A stretch of 13,998 nucleotides of DNA, from NCBI GenBank assembly GCA_023251215.1, contig JAHEZF010000020.1, positions 1 to 13,998 of the forward strand, given 5' to 3'. The first letter of the stretch is position 1. Each line of letters begins with the position of its first letter. The notes beneath the pieces are model-generated. The model did not search any database and had not been told where the DNA came from. It saw only the letters and a list, made by a program, of their open reading frames with translations. The DNA is from Sphingobacteriales bacterium. GTDB taxonomy: Bacteria > Bacteroidota > Bacteroidia > Chitinophagales > Chitinophagaceae. Positions 11,617-13,998 of this stretch are shown piece by piece. The position numbers and the translations under genes are program-made.

Positions 11617-13998
11617 ATGATGCAACTAAAACGATTTGTTATTTTTTTATTGGCAACCAGCATTTTTTGGCGCTGTGCCGATACACATGAGTCTGTAAAA
11701 AATTCTTCCCGTGCCGAAATGGATGGAATGGAACAGGCTATGCAGCAGGAGTTCATGATGACCCGTGACCCGCAATTAAATGTGATACCTAACGGGCGGC
11801 TGGTAGCGGCACAAGCTTATATGCAAACCCTGCAGGGAGCAGGAAGAATTAATGCATTGGCATGGCAGGAAAGAGGCCCCAGCAATGTGGGAGGAAGAAC
11901 CCGTGCCATCATGATTGATAAAAGAGATGCAAGCGGCAATACTGTTTTTGCCGGTTCTGTTGGCGGCGGGCTTTTTAAGACAACTAATTTTACCAGCGCA
12001 ACACCCACATGGACGATAGTGAATGATTTTTTACCCAACCTCGCTATTACCTGCCTGGTGCAGGACAACAGCAACCAAAACATAATGTACGCAGGCACCG
12101 GTGAAGGATGGTTTAATATTGATGCCATTCGCGGCCGCGGCATTTATAAAAGCACTGATGGAGGAAATACATGGAATGTTCTTGCTTCTACTATTGTAAC
12201 AACGCCATCGGATTCTACCTACGAATATGTACAGGATCTGGCGATTGATAATAACGGGAATGTATATTGTTGTTTGAGAAATTTAACCGGCGCCGCAAGG
12301 GGTGTACGAAGATCAACCAATGGAGGAACGACATGGGCACAAGTACTCGGTGCTCCATTAACTGTTCCCATAGTATTTGCTACTGGAAGAGCATCTGATC
12401 TGGAAGTTGCATCCAATGGAGATGTATATGCATGTCTTGGTGTTTTTGGAAAAGGCTCCATCTGGAAATCTTCTTTTGCTACTAATGGAGCTAATACCGG
12501 AGCATTAGGAACCTGGGTAGATATAACTCCTCTCTGGGTGCTTACCCGCCAGAGGATTGAATTAGCTATTGCTCCTTCGGATCCGCAAAAATTATATGTA
12601 TTCGCACAGGATAGCGCAACCAGCCAGGTGATTGGTTTGTGGAGATCTACGAATGGAGGAGGAGTCTGGGATTCTGTAGGATCGCCATCTGCATTAAATA
12701 ATGGCTCAAATTCCCAAACCTGGTATGATTTGATTGCTGCGGTTGATCCTAACAATCCAAATACACTTGTTGCCGGTGGCCTGCATATTGCGAAATCAAC
12801 CGATGCAGGACTAAACTGGACAACGATCAGCAGCGGCCAGGCTCATGTTGACCATCATGCTTTGATCTATAACGGCTCCACAAAACTTATTGATGGCAAT
12901 GATGGGGGAATTTATTATTCGGAAACTATTGATCAGCCTTCCCCGGCTTTTACTAATAAGAATAACGGCTATAACGTCACCCAATATTATGCCTGTGATT
13001 ATCATCCTTCCAATGCCAATTATTTTTTAGCCGGCGCACAGGATAATGGAACTCAAAAATTTATTTCTGCCGGCATCAATGCAACCACGAATGCCACAGG
13101 TGGCGATGGAGGCTTTTGTCATATTCGACTGACGGATGGCCAGGTGCAAATAACTTCTAATACTGGAAATAATTATAGTCGTTCTGTAAATGGCGGAACC
13201 AGTTTCTCTTCGTTGGGTGCCAGCATTAATAATAACCGGGGTCAGTTTATTAACCCAACCGATTTTGATGATAATAATAATATCCTGTATTGTGGTGACG
13301 ATGCCGGCAATTATTATTTAATTACAGGTTTGGATGCTGCGGCTTCAGCGCAGCAGGTAACAGTTGCAACTATGGGCACAAGAGAAGTTACAGCTGTAAG
13401 AGTTGATGCAGGCGCAACAGGCACTATCTGGCTTGGCACTTCATTCAATGCTGTTCCGATGGTTCTAAAATTAACGAATGCCAATACACCTTCTCCAACT
13501 GTTGCTGTAAGTTCATTAATTAATGTTGCATCCGGCGCCGTCATATCATGCATTGATATTGATCCGGCAAATGCCAATCACATACTGGTAACTCTTTCTA
13601 ATTATGGTATTGTAAGTGTTTGGGAAAGTACAGACGGGGGTACAACTTTCAGCAATATTGAAGGTAACCTGCCTGATATGCCGGTGCGCTGGGGAATATT
13701 TGCTCCTGCCAATGCACAATTGAATGGCGGCACCGGTGGAAACGGAGGCATATTGCTGGGTACGGAATTAGGAGTATGGACCACTTCGCAGATCAATGGC
13801 GCATCTACGGTATGGATACCCAATAACAGCGGGCAGGCCAATGTAAGTACTCACATGCTTAAGTGGAGGGCTTCGGATAATACCGTAGCTACCGCTACGC
13901 ATGGCAGGGGTTTGTTCACTACTATACTTCCTACCGTAGTAACGGGAGTTTCCAATAACAGCATCACAAAAGATTTTATTAAATACAGTTTTGCGGAT
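11617..13998 (+). CDS. Large secreted Asp-box (BNR/sortilin-like) repeat protein, open at the right edge
   Basis: Reading from ATGATG at 11617 gives 794 codons without a stop to the window end. It starts with a signal-like segment, MMQLKRFVIFLLATSIF. Residues about 83-96 read WQERGPSNVGGRTR, a conserved opening of Bacteroidota beta-propeller proteins, followed by FAGSVGGGLFKT and MYAGTGEGW. Asp-box (SxDxGxxW) repeats occur at KSTDGGNTW (from S179), RSTNGGTTW (S233), RSTNGGGVW (S344), KSTDAGLNW (S394), a weaker RSVNGGTSF (S523) and ESTDGGTTF (S671). This indicates one or two beta-propellers. ATHGRGLFTT (about 760-769) is the usual end of the propeller, after which a C-terminal sorting domain for type IX secretion would be expected just beyond the edge. 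The ligand or substrate is unknown, and the Asp-box fold alone does not show enzymatic activity. The divergent neighbour is the small exported protein. Confidence 0.88.
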   Translation, partial: MMQLKRFVIFLLATSIFWRCADTHESVKNSSRAEMDGMEQAMQQEFMMTRDPQLNVIPNGRLVAAQAYMQTLQGAGRINALAWQERGPSNVGGRTRAIMIDKRDASGNTVFAGSVGGGLFKTTNFTSATPTWTIVNDFLPNLAITCLVQDNSNQNIMYAGTGEGWFNIDAIRGRGIYKSTDGGNTWNVLASTIVTTPSDSTYEYVQDLAIDNNGNVYCCLRNLTGAARGVRRSTNGGTTWAQVLGAPLTVPIVFATGRASDLEVASNGDVYACLGVFGKGSIWKSSFATNGANTGALGTWVDITPLWVLTRQRIELAIAPSDPQKLYVFAQDSATSQVIGLWRSTNGGGVWDSVGSPSALNNGSNSQTWYDLIAAVDPNNPNTLVAGGLHIAKSTDAGLNWTTISSGQAHVDHHALIYNGSTKLIDGNDGGIYYSETIDQPSPAFTNKNNGYNVTQYYACDYHPSNANYFLAGAQDNGTQKFISAGINATTNATGGDGGFCHIRLTDGQVQITSNTGNNYSRSVNGGTSFSSLGASINNNRGQFINPTDFDDNNNILYCGDDAGNYYLITGLDAAASAQQVTVATMGTREVTAVRVDAGATGTIWLGTSFNAVPMVLKLTNANTPSPTVAVSSLINVASGAVISCIDIDPANANHILVTLSNYGIVSVWESTDGGTTFSNIEGNLPDMPVRWGIFAPANAQLNGGTGGNGGILLGTELGVWTTSQINGASTVWIPNNSGQANVSTHMLKWRASDNTVATATHGRGLFTTILPTVVTGVSNNSITKDFIKYSFAD

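Noticed and set aside
11617..11680. Lipoprotein signal on the Asp-box protein from the cysteine at residue 20.
   Set aside because: The residues before the cysteine (F-W-R) do not fit a lipobox, which needs small residues at the positions just before it.
11817..13841. Several minus-strand open frames opposite the Asp-box gene.
   Set aside because: The plus strand has one continuous 794-codon frame with clear repeat motifs. The minus-strand frames are its shadows.

Overview
The window looks like a chromosomal segment of a Bacteroidota bacterium, most likely in or near the Chitinophagaceae. This rests on the AT-leaning base composition, the style of the respiratory proteins, a large Asp-box (BNR-type) secreted protein typical of the phylum, and several families of short interspersed repeats that I associate with Bacteroidota intergenic DNA. 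The genus cannot be fixed from the sequence alone.

Positions 1-9820 (minus strand, read from high to low coordinates) hold a respiratory complex I operon in the order nuoA-B-C-D-H-I-J-[four-helix-bundle gene]-K-L-M-N, with nuoN cut by the left edge. All seven membrane subunits (A, H, J, K, L, M, N) and the quinone/Fe-S connecting module (B, C, D, I) are present. The NADH-oxidising module nuoE-F-G, which in the canonical order lies between nuoD and nuoH, is absent: only 101 bp of AT-rich inverted repeat separates nuoD from nuoH. Upstream of nuoA on the same strand (9972-10694) is a plant-type ferredoxin/flavodoxin-NADP(H) reductase-like flavoprotein. This invites the idea of a complex fed by ferredoxin or by another input module, but nuoEFG could lie elsewhere in the genome.

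The operon is unusually rich in small repeats. (a) A GC-rich palindrome occurs four times. Three copies lie in frame inside conserved genes: the N-termini of NuoB and NuoD, where both encode nearly the same peptide, and an internal loop of NuoL. The fourth lies between nuoA and nuoB. (b) An AT-rich repeat (core like TCGAATAATGAACAAGG) occurs as inverted pairs at nuoM/nuoL, nuoC/nuoD and nuoJ/nuoK. At nuoJ/nuoK the two arms bracket the gene for a four-helix-bundle protein of the 23S rRNA intervening-sequence family, and one arm encodes the last residues of NuoJ. (c) A 162-bp MITE-like element with perfect 14-bp terminal inverted repeats lies between nuoL and nuoM.

Positions 9821-11616 hold the reductase gene, a regulatory-looking palindrome and a second MITE-like remnant upstream of it, and a small exported protein of unknown function (10982-11491, minus). 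From 11617 to the right edge runs a plus-strand gene for a large secreted Asp-box repeat protein, still open at the window end. It is probably a cell-surface or type IX-secreted protein.
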